Position numbers and translations under genes: made by a program. A stretch of 64,000 nt of DNA from JBBEBE01 sp040882505 (GTDB lineage Bacteria > Bacteroidota > Rhodothermia > Balneolales > Balneolaceae). The notes under the pieces are model-generated. The model ran no database searches. It was not told the origin of the DNA and worked only from the letters and a program-made list of their open reading frames with translations. The stretch is taken from positions 476,556-540,555 of the forward strand of contig JBBEBE010000002.1 of assembly GCA_040882505.1 (NCBI GenBank), in the 5' to 3' direction. Shown piece by piece: positions 45,271 to 53,519 of the stretch. Positions within the stretch are counted from its first letter, which is position 1. Each line of letters starts with the position of its first letter.

Positions 45271-45282
45271 ATATTTTTATCT

Positions 45283-46350
45283 TTAATCATCTTTATCCCA
45301 ATCCCATCCTATTTTACCTTCACATTGGTTACATCCTGTTAGGTAACTATGCTCCATATCTCCAGTATTTAGCTCATTACACCATTCGCATTCTTCAAGT
45401 GTATCGAACACTCCAAAACAATTTGCACATATCCAGTCGTCATTTTCAGTACAAACAACTGTTTGGTGGCCATCACAAGCAGAACAGTTACCTTGATAAG
45501 GATATCCTCCATCTTTAAAAGCAATATAAGCGCCACCAGAATCAATTAATTCATCTGCTAAATCTTCTGGTTCCAAAGATTCCCCGCAATTTTTACATAT
45601 AACAAATCCCTCATTTCTAAAGGTTATCAAATCATCACAATTTGGACATTGAATATTTAGGCAGTTCTCATTCAGACCACATACTAAACATTCAGATTTG
45701 TACAAAATTTTTAGATCAATAATGTGCCGTTGAGAATTAAATCCACAGGAAGGACATTCATCAAATCTGACACCTTCTTTCTTTAACGATTCTATTTTGG
45801 GTTGTAAACTATCATAAACCACTTGAAGAAAATCATGAAGTCGTCGGAGAGCTTTATCGAGTTCATCTATCTGCGGTTGCCAATTTGCAAATACTTCCCT
45901 CCATTGTATTGTTAATAGCTGATGTAAAAAGTACCAAGCTTTCAATTGTTCTGTAACAATCTTGCGTACTAACTCATTGTTTTCCTCTTTTGAATTGGCT
46001 TTGTGAAAAAAGTGAATCATCTTGTTTCGATGCCTACCTATAACATAAAAAGATTCCATTTTTTCTTTTGAAGGTGCACTATTTACAACTTTATCGAGTC
46101 TGTAAGCAGCCTGTTTAATCGAAACTGACTCGAAATCACCCTCCTTAAATTTGTTCCAATTTGGCTCTTGACGTTTGGACACAATCAATGACCAATGCTC
46201 ATGCATTAATCTTGCTTTTAAGAAAAGTTCAACGGCTGCTTGAAAATGTATGACTGAATATTTTGGTTCTTCATCAAGCTCTAATCTAGCTTTGAATAGG
46301 AAATCCAGAGCGTTTTCAACAAGACTGTTAAACATTTCTTCTTTCTTCAT
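45283..46350 (-). CDS. HEPN-domain protein with four zinc ribbons
   Basis: This 355-residue protein combines an N-terminal helical domain with a HEPN-type RNase motif (RNKMIH, R-x4-H, near residue 109, after SVIHFQAAVELFLKARL) and a C-terminal region with eight CxxC pairs, i.e. about four zinc ribbons (about residues 200-350). HEPN domains are RNA-cleaving effectors in toxins and phage defence; the zinc ribbons may sense nucleic acid. It starts at ATG 46350, 27 bases from the recombination core of the preceding attC, and leads a two-gene cassette with the truncated nuclease-like gene. Function is unproven, but it fits a defence cassette. Confidence 0.65.
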   Translation of the reverse strand: MKKEEMFNSLVENALDFLFKARLELDEEPKYSVIHFQAAVELFLKARLMHEHWSLIVSKRQEPNWNKFKEGDFESVSIKQAAYRLDKVVNSAPSKEKMESFYVIGRHRNKMIHFFHKANSKEENNELVRKIVTEQLKAWYFLHQLLTIQWREVFANWQPQIDELDKALRRLHDFLQVVYDSLQPKIESLKKEGVRFDECPSCGFNSQRHIIDLKILYKSECLVCGLNENCLNIQCPNCDDLITFRNEGFVICKNCGESLEPEDLADELIDSGGAYIAFKDGGYPYQGNCSACDGHQTVVCTENDDWICANCFGVFDTLEECEWCNELNTGDMEHSYLTGCNQCEGKIGWDWDKDD

Positions 46351-46489
46351 ATCAAGCTACGAAAGGATAATAGTTGGCATAACGGCTTTCGGTTTGTGCT
46401 GCCGGGCGTTCAGCATTGGAGTAGGTAATAGAAACTTGAACCGGTCAGTGGAATTGCTATAAATAAATGGACAGTGAGTTAAGCGCATT

Positions 46490-47353
46490 TCATGCGGCCG
46501 GTTTTTGTGATTGTAGCAGCTCTTCCATCTCGGCCGGTGTTCGGTAATCGAGAGCGGAATGTAGCCGCTGCCTGTTGTACCAGATCTCGATGAACTCGAA
46601 GAGAACCTGCCGGGCGTGGTGCTCATCCTCAAACGGCGTTTCCAGTACGAGTTCACTTTTCAAGGTTTTAAAAAAACTCTCCATCGGGGCATTGTCCCAA
46701 CAATCTCCCTTTCGGCTCATACTCTGTCGCACCTTGCCCGGTGAGAGACAGGTTCCAAACTCCTGGCAGGCATACTGACTTCCACGATCCGAGTGAAAGA
46801 TGGCCCCTTCACAAATCGATCGGTTTCGTCGTGCCTCCTTCCAGGCAACCACGGTCGTTTTTTTGGCTTTCATGGAGTTGGAGAGCGACCAACCAACAAT
46901 CTTTCGATCGGCCAGATCCATCACCGCTGTCAGGTACAGCCACCCCCTCCGGGACGGCAAGTAGGTGATGTCGCCCAAGAGAACCTCTCCGATCCGGTCA
47001 GCTGTAAAGTTCCGTTCGAGTAGGTTCGGGGCTACCGGATACCTGTGCCGTGACTGCGTGGTCACCACCCATTTGCTTCGAATCCGACTGGCGATCCCCA
47101 TCGATCGCATGAGCCGAGCCACACGGGGGCGGCTGAGGCTTTCACCCTGACGACGTAGCTGCCGATGGATTCTCGGAGATCCATACCGCTTTCTCGAATC
47201 GGTCCAAACCGTCAGAATCTTCTGCCTGTACCGCCGATTCTCCCGTGCCCGTTTGGAGGGTGAGGCCCACAGCCACCGATAGTACCCACTTCGACTCACC
47301 CCAAAGACCTTCGACATCTTCTCGATGGGGAATATGTGCTTATGATCGGCCAT
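46490..47353 (-). CDS. IS3-family transposase OrfB
   Basis: This 287-residue integrase-core protein has an intact DDE triad: D in LLGDITYLP, D in HSDRGSQYA and E in WDNAPMESFFKTLK. The N-terminal helical HTH_21-type region (YYRWLWASPSKRA) is present. It is normally made as an OrfAB fusion by -1 frameshifting in the A-rich codons at the end of orfA (near 47366-47378). The C-terminus reaches the left inverted repeat. The gene looks functional. Confidence 0.92.
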   Translation of the reverse strand: MADHKHIFPIEKMSKVFGVSRSGYYRWLWASPSKRARENRRYRQKILTVWTDSRKRYGSPRIHRQLRRQGESLSRPRVARLMRSMGIASRIRSKWVVTTQSRHRYPVAPNLLERNFTADRIGEVLLGDITYLPSRRGWLYLTAVMDLADRKIVGWSLSNSMKAKKTTVVAWKEARRNRSICEGAIFHSDRGSQYACQEFGTCLSPGKVRQSMSRKGDCWDNAPMESFFKTLKSELVLETPFEDEHHARQVLFEFIEIWYNRQRLHSALDYRTPAEMEELLQSQKPAA

Positions 47354-47364
47354 AAACTGAAAGA

Positions 47365-47670
47365 TTATCCATTTTTCTTGGAGAAGATGCCAATGGCCTT
47401 TTTTAGAATGTCGCGTTCCATCCGCACATCAGCTAGTTCACGACGGACGCGTTCGAGTTCCGTATCCTCGGCACTACGTGGAACCACACCTTGGCCTGGA
47501 AAACTGTACTCTTGGTCCTTCTCGTAGGATCGGCGCCAACGGTAGATCAAATCCACTCGTATTCCCAGCTCATCAGCCAACTCCTTCATGTTCTCTCGAT
47601 GGTAACTCTGCTGAATCACATCGAGTTTGTATTGCCGACTGTAACTTCGTCTTCGTTTCTTCAGTCCCAT
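47365..47670 (-). CDS. IS3-family OrfA
   Basis: This 101-residue DNA-binding protein has a helix-turn-helix (RRRSYSRQYKLDVIQ to ELADELGIRVDLIYRWRRSY) and a leucine-zipper-like tail (ELERVRRELADVRMERDILKKA). It is the upstream gene of the IS and recognises the element's ends. The tail ends ...FSKKNG at an AAGAAAAAT stretch that should allow frameshifting into orfB. Confidence 0.9.
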   Translation of the reverse strand: MGLKKRRRSYSRQYKLDVIQQSYHRENMKELADELGIRVDLIYRWRRSYEKDQEYSFPGQGVVPRSAEDTELERVRRELADVRMERDILKKAIGIFSKKNG

Positions 47671-47855
47671 TCCTCTTCGTTGATTGTGGACCGCAATTTA
47701 TGTCTTAACCAGGTGTCCATCAAAATGTAGCAGGTTCACAGCACGAAACCGTTGTTATTAAGCGAGGCACGAACTCTGATAAAGAGTATCGTTTTGGCTA
47801 AACTTCGTTTTAATGCAGTTTAGATTTTGTTGTGAATATGTGCTTTTTGATTCAT

Positions 47856-49706
47856 TTAATTGATTGGAATAAATCCATATCTGCCTTGGCTACTATTCTT
47901 AGTAAAATGTATATAGTTAATCTTACGCACTACAAGATCATTAGGAGACTTATTGTCAAATAAAATAATTTGACGATTTAGCGGTGTTTCGGACAGTGCT
48001 TCAAAGAATGCTGATTCCATGTCCGAGCTTAGTTCGTCTTCTTCTGTATAATCGGCTTTTTGATATGCAGTTAACGGGGAATCAATTATTACTGTACCTG
48101 GGTGGGGTATGGACTTTCCGTAGCAATAGTTCATTAAGCCAATTATGAACGCGGCATGTGCAATGCCACGAAAGCCTTTGCCGTTACTTTCCCTTGCTTT
48201 TCCGTCAATAACCAAATCCATGGTAGTGAGGTCAAACTGAACACTAGGATTTGGACTGAATTCCCATTCCTTTAGGTTTTGGGCTACATAATCACTAAAG
48301 TCCTGATGGGTGGTGTAGTTGATCTCGGTTACATCGTCTACGGCTTTTTGCTTCGTTTGTAGTTCTTCTGATAGCATGGATTTTTCCACCGCGAGGTCTG
48401 AAATTCTTTTTTCGATACTCTGAACTTCGACCATGTTCTTCTGCTCTTGAAGGAGGCTTTCTACTTCTTGTTTTGTGCGTGCTTTTCGGGGTTCAAGATC
48501 GTGGGCTATGATTTTACTTTGCTCTTTAAGTTCAAGTTCTGTAACGCGCTGTTCCTGCTGTTGCTGTTGTTTTTCAGTATCCAGATTTTTTAGAGTTCCG
48601 GAGAGATCGGCCATTTTGATTTGAATTTTCTCTATTTCCGCTTCCATTGCTACACGCACTTCCTGTCCTTCTTCACTTTGTTTGTTGCAATCGAAATGAT
48701 CTTTATCAAGGTCGTTGCCACAGACCGGACATTTAACGGTGTGTAATTGGTTTAGCAGTTCTTCTCCGGTGGTTACAAATTCAAGTCGCTTGAGATCGCT
48801 CTGGTAGTGGGTTTGAAGAAGCTGGAAGCGGTCTTGCAATTCATTGTTCATAAGAATCCGGGACTTATAGTTCTCGACTTTTTCCCAGAGTTCTTTTCGC
48901 TTTTTGGTGAGTTCTTCCTGGTCTTTGCTGATTTCACTCAAAATGCTTGAAAGTTCAGCAATCCGGGCTTCGATGCGAAGTGCTTCTTCTTTAGTATCTT
49001 CTACGTTGAGGGCGCTAAGTTTATCGCTGTATTCGGCTACGAATTTTTCTATCAGGGCAATTTGCCCATTTATCCGGCCTCGCCTTATTTTCTTGTCTTC
49101 AATTTCTTCGAGTTCGCTGGCATCAGTGCCGGTAAGCAGCAGTGAAAAAACCGATTCTTCTGCGGTTTTATTCACTACCCGACCCGTGTAAATCGGTGAT
49201 TTTATATCTATAATTTCAACTTCGTCAACTGATATTAGTCGAGCGATATCTCTAAAGCTCAGACTGCGTGTGGTATTGCGATTGTTCGTTTTGATCTGCT
49301 TTCCCGAAAGATCAATGAGTTGTAGCAGTCGCCCGGAGAATGTATCCGTATTGTTGGCTTCATGCTTCTTTTTCAAAATTATTTTGTCTCCTCGCGTAGG
49401 AAATTCATCAATTGACACTTCTGCCATTGTGTAGTCTGATGATGTCTGCAGGTTTCTTTTAAAGGTGAGCGACTGATTTACATTTAGTATGATTTCCAAG
49501 TAAATATCTGTGTATCCTACTGCCTCGTCAATTTTCTTTGGTAATTTATCTGCACCCAACATGTAATCAAAGCATTGGATAGCGTACGATTTTCCTGTGT
49601 TTGAAGCTCCGTCTATTACATTCAATCCTCTTTCCAATACTAGAGAGGCATCGGACACGACCGGCCCTGTGATCCTAAGTTCTTTTATGTATATGCGGTT
49701 ATTCAT
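47856..49706 (-). CDS. ABC-3C system Rad50/SMC-like ATPase (DUF3732-type)
   Basis: This 616-residue ATPase has Walker A GASNTGKS (about residues 33-40), two long coiled-coil arms (about 215-320 and 350-465) joined by a zinc hook CPVCGND (about residue 326), and a C-terminal lobe with Walker B TVIIDSPL (about residue 537). Such DUF3732-like ATPases are one part of the three-component ABC-3C conflict systems, expected to sense phage or foreign DNA and license the effector. It overlaps the middle-component gene by 8 bases (49699-49706) and is the last gene of the operon. Target and trigger are unknown. Confidence 0.82.
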   Translation of the reverse strand: MNNRIYIKELRITGPVVSDASLVLERGLNVIDGASNTGKSYAIQCFDYMLGADKLPKKIDEAVGYTDIYLEIILNVNQSLTFKRNLQTSSDYTMAEVSIDEFPTRGDKIILKKKHEANNTDTFSGRLLQLIDLSGKQIKTNNRNTTRSLSFRDIARLISVDEVEIIDIKSPIYTGRVVNKTAEESVFSLLLTGTDASELEEIEDKKIRRGRINGQIALIEKFVAEYSDKLSALNVEDTKEEALRIEARIAELSSILSEISKDQEELTKKRKELWEKVENYKSRILMNNELQDRFQLLQTHYQSDLKRLEFVTTGEELLNQLHTVKCPVCGNDLDKDHFDCNKQSEEGQEVRVAMEAEIEKIQIKMADLSGTLKNLDTEKQQQQQEQRVTELELKEQSKIIAHDLEPRKARTKQEVESLLQEQKNMVEVQSIEKRISDLAVEKSMLSEELQTKQKAVDDVTEINYTTHQDFSDYVAQNLKEWEFSPNPSVQFDLTTMDLVIDGKARESNGKGFRGIAHAAFIIGLMNYCYGKSIPHPGTVIIDSPLTAYQKADYTEEDELSSDMESAFFEALSETPLNRQIILFDNKSPNDLVVRKINYIHFTKNSSQGRYGFIPIN

Positions 49707-50205
49707 AGTTCATACTTTCTCTTAAATAAGCTTCTCGTGAAAATTCGCTACCCCATGTTTCCATATTTTTCTTCATGTATTGGTCTATCTCTGAATCAGA
49801 ATAGGTATTGAACTTTTCTGTCACGAAACTTGCACAACTCTTTAGATGTTTTGCGTAATCTGAAGTCTGGTATTCGAGAAACTTTTTGGTAAGCGGACTG
49901 GCCGCATAGTTTATTCCACCGCCATCGAATTGGATTCTTATAAGCTGTCTGCTTTTCATAATGAGAAGGCCGTTTCTGAGCCTTTCCCGTTTGATTAATA
50001 TTTCTGCGGATCTGTAGGGATATGATGGATGCAGGCTAGTTTGCTTAGAATCAATATCTGCTGTATGCAAAACGAGGTAGTCGAAATAGATAAGCCGTTG
50101 GAGATCCGCTGCCTTTGGCGCGATGCCAGATAAAATGAATAACGAGCGCAGCCCGTATTCAATAGGGGTATTGAAAAGCCTTATGTCTCTTACTTCATTC
50201 TCCAT
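49699..50205 (-). CDS. ABC-3C system middle component
   Basis: This 168-residue helical protein fits the ABC-three-component middle component (MC) group: the start IRLFNTPIEYGLRSLFILSG, then DLQRLIYFDYLVLHT and a winged-helix-like stretch RNGLLIMKSRQLI. In other such systems the MC bridges the ATPase and the effector. The reading frame overlaps both neighbours (11 bases with the effector gene, 8 with the ATPase gene), so the three proteins are made in a fixed ratio. The family match is from pattern memory. Confidence 0.78.
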   Translation of the reverse strand: MENEVRDIRLFNTPIEYGLRSLFILSGIAPKAADLQRLIYFDYLVLHTADIDSKQTSLHPSYPYRSAEILIKRERLRNGLLIMKSRQLIRIQFDGGGINYAASPLTKKFLEYQTSDYAKHLKSCASFVTEKFNTYSDSEIDQYMKKNMETWGSEFSREAYLRESMNYE

Positions 50206-51310
50206 TGATACGAACCCATATTAATTTGTCTTCATTTGCCAAGTGATGAATGATGCCCTTTTTGTCGTTAGGATTCCATTCTGATTTCAGAATATTATTT
50301 GCATCTAGTGAGCACTGAACCGATGCATTTAACACGGCTTTGACTCGGTCAAACCCGTTGTAGTGAATATCCTCACATATTTCGATGACGGAATTATAAA
50401 TATCGTCTTTGAACTGGCGGAAATGTGTTTCCGCATTTTGCGATATGTCACGGCTGAATTGTTCCAATGCTTCGGCAGAAAAGAAATATACCCGCTGGCG
50501 TTTTAGGTGATTGCTTAAATCGGGCTTTCTGTCGAGAGATTCCAAGGAATCGAATTTTTCTTTTGAAAAGTCTCCATAAGCCAGCAGGAGCTGCTCAATG
50601 TAACGGGTTTCTTTCGGGTCAAGCTCATCTGAAGGTTCAGCTACTATCCTCTGTCTTTTCTGCACAAGGCCCCCAAAGCGATAGCTATGCCATATTGTTT
50701 GCTGGTGCTGTTCGATAAGCTCAAGAGGAGGGATGCTTTTGACAATACTAAAATCAAAGGCTTCAACGTATGACTTAAGGTCTCCCTCAAGTATTACATC
50801 ATCCTTCGAAGTTATGTGTTTTTGACAGTACTTTTCCCAACTCTCGACAAGCCCATTTTTCAGCATTTCAGGATCTTCCAAATAACCTTCTAGTTTAGAA
50901 CCAATCCCCTCAGGTGCAATGAAATAATAGTTTTCAGGCATTAAGTAATCGCCTTTCTGTGTGTAATAGCAGAGCTTCGCTAGCTCCTTCCAAATGTCAG
51001 TTGGTGCTAATGCAGATTGGTAGTATTTACACTGGTAGCAGTCCCAACACGAGCTATCCAAGTAGGCTATGACATCACGCCCCTTGTCACCGGCTCCACC
51101 TGATCGAACTACTCTTTGATATTTGCTTTGTTTCTTGATAAAACCATGTACCCATTCTAAAACAAAGTCTTCGTACTGATCTGCTGACATGTTGCGTAGC
51201 TTCTCTACCGGAGCAAGTTTTGGGCTTAGAATTTCTTCATTGCTCTCAATATGTCCTTTTCCCGATGGTTTAGGGATTTCAATTAGTGTCTCTATGTGAT
51301 CCTTTTTCAT
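50195..51310 (-). CDS. ABC-3C effector with restriction-endonuclease-like domain
   Basis: This 371-residue protein starts at ATG 51310 (a TTG lies two codons upstream). The N-terminal domain has GGAGDKGRDVIAYL and CYQCKYYQ (about residues 68-97), i.e. the D...QxK pattern of Mrr-like PD-(D/E)XK nucleases that cut DNA, preceded by LEWVHGFIKKQ. The C-terminal 230 residues resemble the ABC-3C C-terminal domain expected to dock to the middle component. It leads the operon, about 120 bases after the recombination core at 51431-51437; that leader may carry the cassette's own promoter. Nuclease activity is inferred from motifs only. Confidence 0.8.
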   Translation of the reverse strand: MKKDHIETLIEIPKPSGKGHIESNEEILSPKLAPVEKLRNMSADQYEDFVLEWVHGFIKKQSKYQRVVRSGGAGDKGRDVIAYLDSSCWDCYQCKYYQSALAPTDIWKELAKLCYYTQKGDYLMPENYYFIAPEGIGSKLEGYLEDPEMLKNGLVESWEKYCQKHITSKDDVILEGDLKSYVEAFDFSIVKSIPPLELIEQHQQTIWHSYRFGGLVQKRQRIVAEPSDELDPKETRYIEQLLLAYGDFSKEKFDSLESLDRKPDLSNHLKRQRVYFFSAEALEQFSRDISQNAETHFRQFKDDIYNSVIEICEDIHYNGFDRVKAVLNASVQCSLDANNILKSEWNPNDKKGIIHHLANEDKLIWVRINGE

Positions 51311-51430
51311 ATCCAATTAATCTTTTCTCTTTGTAATCAGATTTGGCATTATCCACAACTTGTTTAAATACGCAATAAACATGCGCTTTGCATTTAAATA
51401 TAGTATGATACGCGAACATTTGATTGCGCT

Positions 51431-51521
51431 TTATAACGTCCTGCCATTTGTGCTGCCTGGCGATTAACATTAAAGTACAGCTACAAACCGTAACAGGTAA
51501 GCACGAAATGGTTTGTTATGT
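51431..51521 (-). other. attC site of the PARIS-like cassette
   Basis: This 91-base site runs from TTATAAC (core, GTTATAA on the minus strand) to GTTATGT. The two arms pair over about 20 positions (TGCCATTTGTGCTGCCTG against CAGGTAAGCACGAAATGG) with bulges, the folded-strand shape recognised by integron integrases. It stands directly after the 3' end of the ATPase/TOPRIM gene. Confidence 0.82.
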
Positions 51522-51581
51522 GGCCACTGTTTTCGTTCTTAGACCTTCGCACTTCATTCGTCATAAATATTATATAGTGAC

Positions 51582-53399
51582 TTACATTTGGTTATATATG
51601 TCAAGTATATCTGATATCTTATTGGGATATTGCTCGAGCGCTATGTCAACGTAGGCGTGCCTAACTCGAATCGCATCCTCCCGCATTACCTTACTACATA
51701 CACGATTAAAGATGTACTTTCCGTGGAAACCCTTTACCCATGTACCATCGTCAACCATGCGCTGTAAGTTCATCGCCTCAGTCTCTAACCAGCTACTTAC
51801 ACTGGCATCGTCTAACGAGTCGGCAACACCCCGTACACCATTAAGAACGCCCTTGTGCAATTCTGTTCGGATATCATCTAAGGACTTTTTATGAAGATCA
51901 GATATCTTAGGAGTCTGGATAGAATAATTCATGGATAGGTTCTCACATACGGTTTTGTAGAGTGTGTACCCTATTGACTCTCGCACTATCTCTTGGATAC
52001 ATTGATTGATACCATCTCGATTGACATCTGGATGTCTCTTATCAATGTAGAGTCGTTGCGCGACCGCCGCTAGCACTTCTGGGTCGAGAAAATAATTTTC
52101 AATGTGTCGCCTTTTGAGACAATGAATTCGCCCGTTCTCCTCGAGCTTACTGACCTGATTGTCAGATAACCCGTCTCGGTCCCTAATCATATACAACTCA
52201 ATACCATAAATAGCGGTTCGAATCTGACGTTCAATCTGACTTAGAGCGAATACATTCAGTACCGAACCAGCAGGTACTACCCGAATCTCGCTATCAACTT
52301 TTTGAGCTATTTTCTGGTAGGCGAGCCGATCTATGCTTGAATGCTCACCCTCAACGAATACAATTTTCTTTCCGACGGCGAACAAGCCGATGTTCTGCCC
52401 AATTAAGGGTACAATTTCATGGTGTTGCTCGACTAGGTCAAGCAGACGATGTGCTTGGTTAGTACCATCATTTTCTGAATCTATGAAATACACATCTCCG
52501 GTTGAGAAGTATGTGGTTATTAAATCTGATGAGTGTGTGAGAAATATGAATTGATTTGTCTGATCGCCGAGATTTTTCAGGGACTCGACTAATTGAAATG
52601 TAAGGGTCGGGTGGAGGTGAAGCTCTGGCTCATCGACAATCACAATCGAATGGCGTATGTCTTTTCTGGCGACATCGAATAGAACCTTAATGATCTCCTT
52701 CTCTCCAGAGCTCAACGTCTGGAAATTCAGCTCTTGTCCAGATGAATCTGAGTATCGAAAATCACGAGGGCTCTTTGGGTCTATGTCCAGTAGTTCCTTA
52801 CCAGGTAGTGCTTCCCGAAATATTTTCTTGTACTTGTCAAGTGGATTTGGATGAAGTGCAATCACCTCTTCACCACTCTTTGAAGGATCAGATATTACGG
52901 CATCAGATATTTTCTTCCCGCGAGCAGCTGTTTTTTGGTGGATGTAGTTGACAAAATCTTGCCACCTTGCACGGAATGCTGAAAAGTAAAAATTCGACGC
53001 TGTATCCTGATCGTCCGGATCTCCCCCTAGCCAGTTCACAGCAGAATAGTTCACTTTCTCAACACTCCTATTAGAATCTATCTGAACGAGTGAACCGACA
53101 TAACGCCCTCGGCCAAAGCTCCGACTTCTGAAATAGTTTTTCAACTTATTATTATTCACCCCTTTAGTGACACTAATCTCGTGAGATCCAAAGTATTTCT
53201 CTTCCTCTTCATCAGGTCGGGTAGCTTCTATAGTCATATCCATAACTGGCTTCCCTTGTATTGTCTGAACAATAGCCTGCTTCAGTCTCGTTTTTCCGGA
53301 TCCATTAGCACCCGCAATAATTATGGTGCTTCCCAAATTTTCGATTTTGAATTTGCCAATGGGAGGATAGTCCGTCAGGTCTATTGATTTGATTCTCAT
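51582..53399 (-). CDS. Fused ABC ATPase-TOPRIM (DUF4435-like) protein, PARIS-like
   Basis: This is a 605-residue fusion. The N-terminal half is an AAA15/21-type ABC ATPase: Walker A GANGSGKT (about 30-37), signature-like LSSGEKE (about residue 230), Walker B IVIVDEPELHLHP (about 253) and H-loop FLTHSSD. The C-terminal half fits a TOPRIM/DUF4435 domain: VFVEGEHSSIDRLAY (about 346), MIRDRDGL (about 408) and RRHIENYFLD (about 430). The same two parts form the AriA/AriB pair of PARIS, an abortive defence triggered by phage anti-restriction proteins, and single-chain versions are known. OLD-family nucleases are the main alternative. The gene fills one integron cassette. Confidence 0.78.
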   Translation of the reverse strand: MRIKSIDLTDYPPIGKFKIENLGSTIIIAGANGSGKTRLKQAIVQTIQGKPVMDMTIEATRPDEEEEKYFGSHEISVTKGVNNNKLKNYFRSRSFGRGRYVGSLVQIDSNRSVEKVNYSAVNWLGGDPDDQDTASNFYFSAFRARWQDFVNYIHQKTAARGKKISDAVISDPSKSGEEVIALHPNPLDKYKKIFREALPGKELLDIDPKSPRDFRYSDSSGQELNFQTLSSGEKEIIKVLFDVARKDIRHSIVIVDEPELHLHPTLTFQLVESLKNLGDQTNQFIFLTHSSDLITTYFSTGDVYFIDSENDGTNQAHRLLDLVEQHHEIVPLIGQNIGLFAVGKKIVFVEGEHSSIDRLAYQKIAQKVDSEIRVVPAGSVLNVFALSQIERQIRTAIYGIELYMIRDRDGLSDNQVSKLEENGRIHCLKRRHIENYFLDPEVLAAVAQRLYIDKRHPDVNRDGINQCIQEIVRESIGYTLYKTVCENLSMNYSIQTPKISDLHKKSLDDIRTELHKGVLNGVRGVADSLDDASVSSWLETEAMNLQRMVDDGTWVKGFHGKYIFNRVCSKVMREDAIRVRHAYVDIALEQYPNKISDILDIYNQM

Positions 53400-53430
53400 A
53401 GTTTATACTTTCGAGTCGTTTCAAGTGGTC

Positions 53431-53519
53431 ACATAACGATGTGGCGTTTCTGCCGTCAGGCTATCTATTTTAAAGTTTAGCAAGTATTGTATATGGTCAG
53501 CAGGAAACGCTTGTTAGGC
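53431..53519 (-). other. attC site of the DUF4365 cassette
   Basis: This 89-base site runs from ACATAAC (core, GTTATGT on the minus strand) to GTTAGGC (the R'' end, GCCTAAC). Arms GATGTGGCGTTTCTGCCGTCAGG and the reverse complement of GTCAGCAGGAAACGCTTG pair through the shared GCGTTTC core. The last codons of the upstream gene (stop at 53477-53479) lie inside the site, which is common in cassettes. Confidence 0.82.

Larger units (their letters stand above)
46468..47719 (-). mobile_element. Complete IS3-family insertion sequence (IS150-like)
   Basis: This element of about 1,252 bp has matching termini: TGGACAGTGAGTTAAG on the left and, inverted, TGGACACCTGGTTAAG on the right. It encodes orfA and orfB in overlapping-type order on the minus strand with an A-rich slippage region between them. 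No clear target duplication was seen (a 1-base shift of both ends is possible). It sits inside an integron attC site. Confidence 0.85.
46377..47760 (-). other. attC site of the ABC-3C cassette, split by an IS
   Basis: The left half (46377-46467) begins with the core GCATAAC (GTTATGC on the minus strand) and contains GGTTTGTGCTG. The right half (47720-47760) contains CAGCACGAAACC and ends GTTATTA. The halves are complementary to each other across the IS, as in an attC stem. Without the insertion the site would be about 130 bases. The HEPN gene begins just beyond the core, as expected for the next cassette. Confidence 0.7.

Noticed and set aside
45258..45518. Plus-strand 86-codon frame
   Set aside because: It is antisense to the zinc-ribbon end of the HEPN gene, with no supporting feature.
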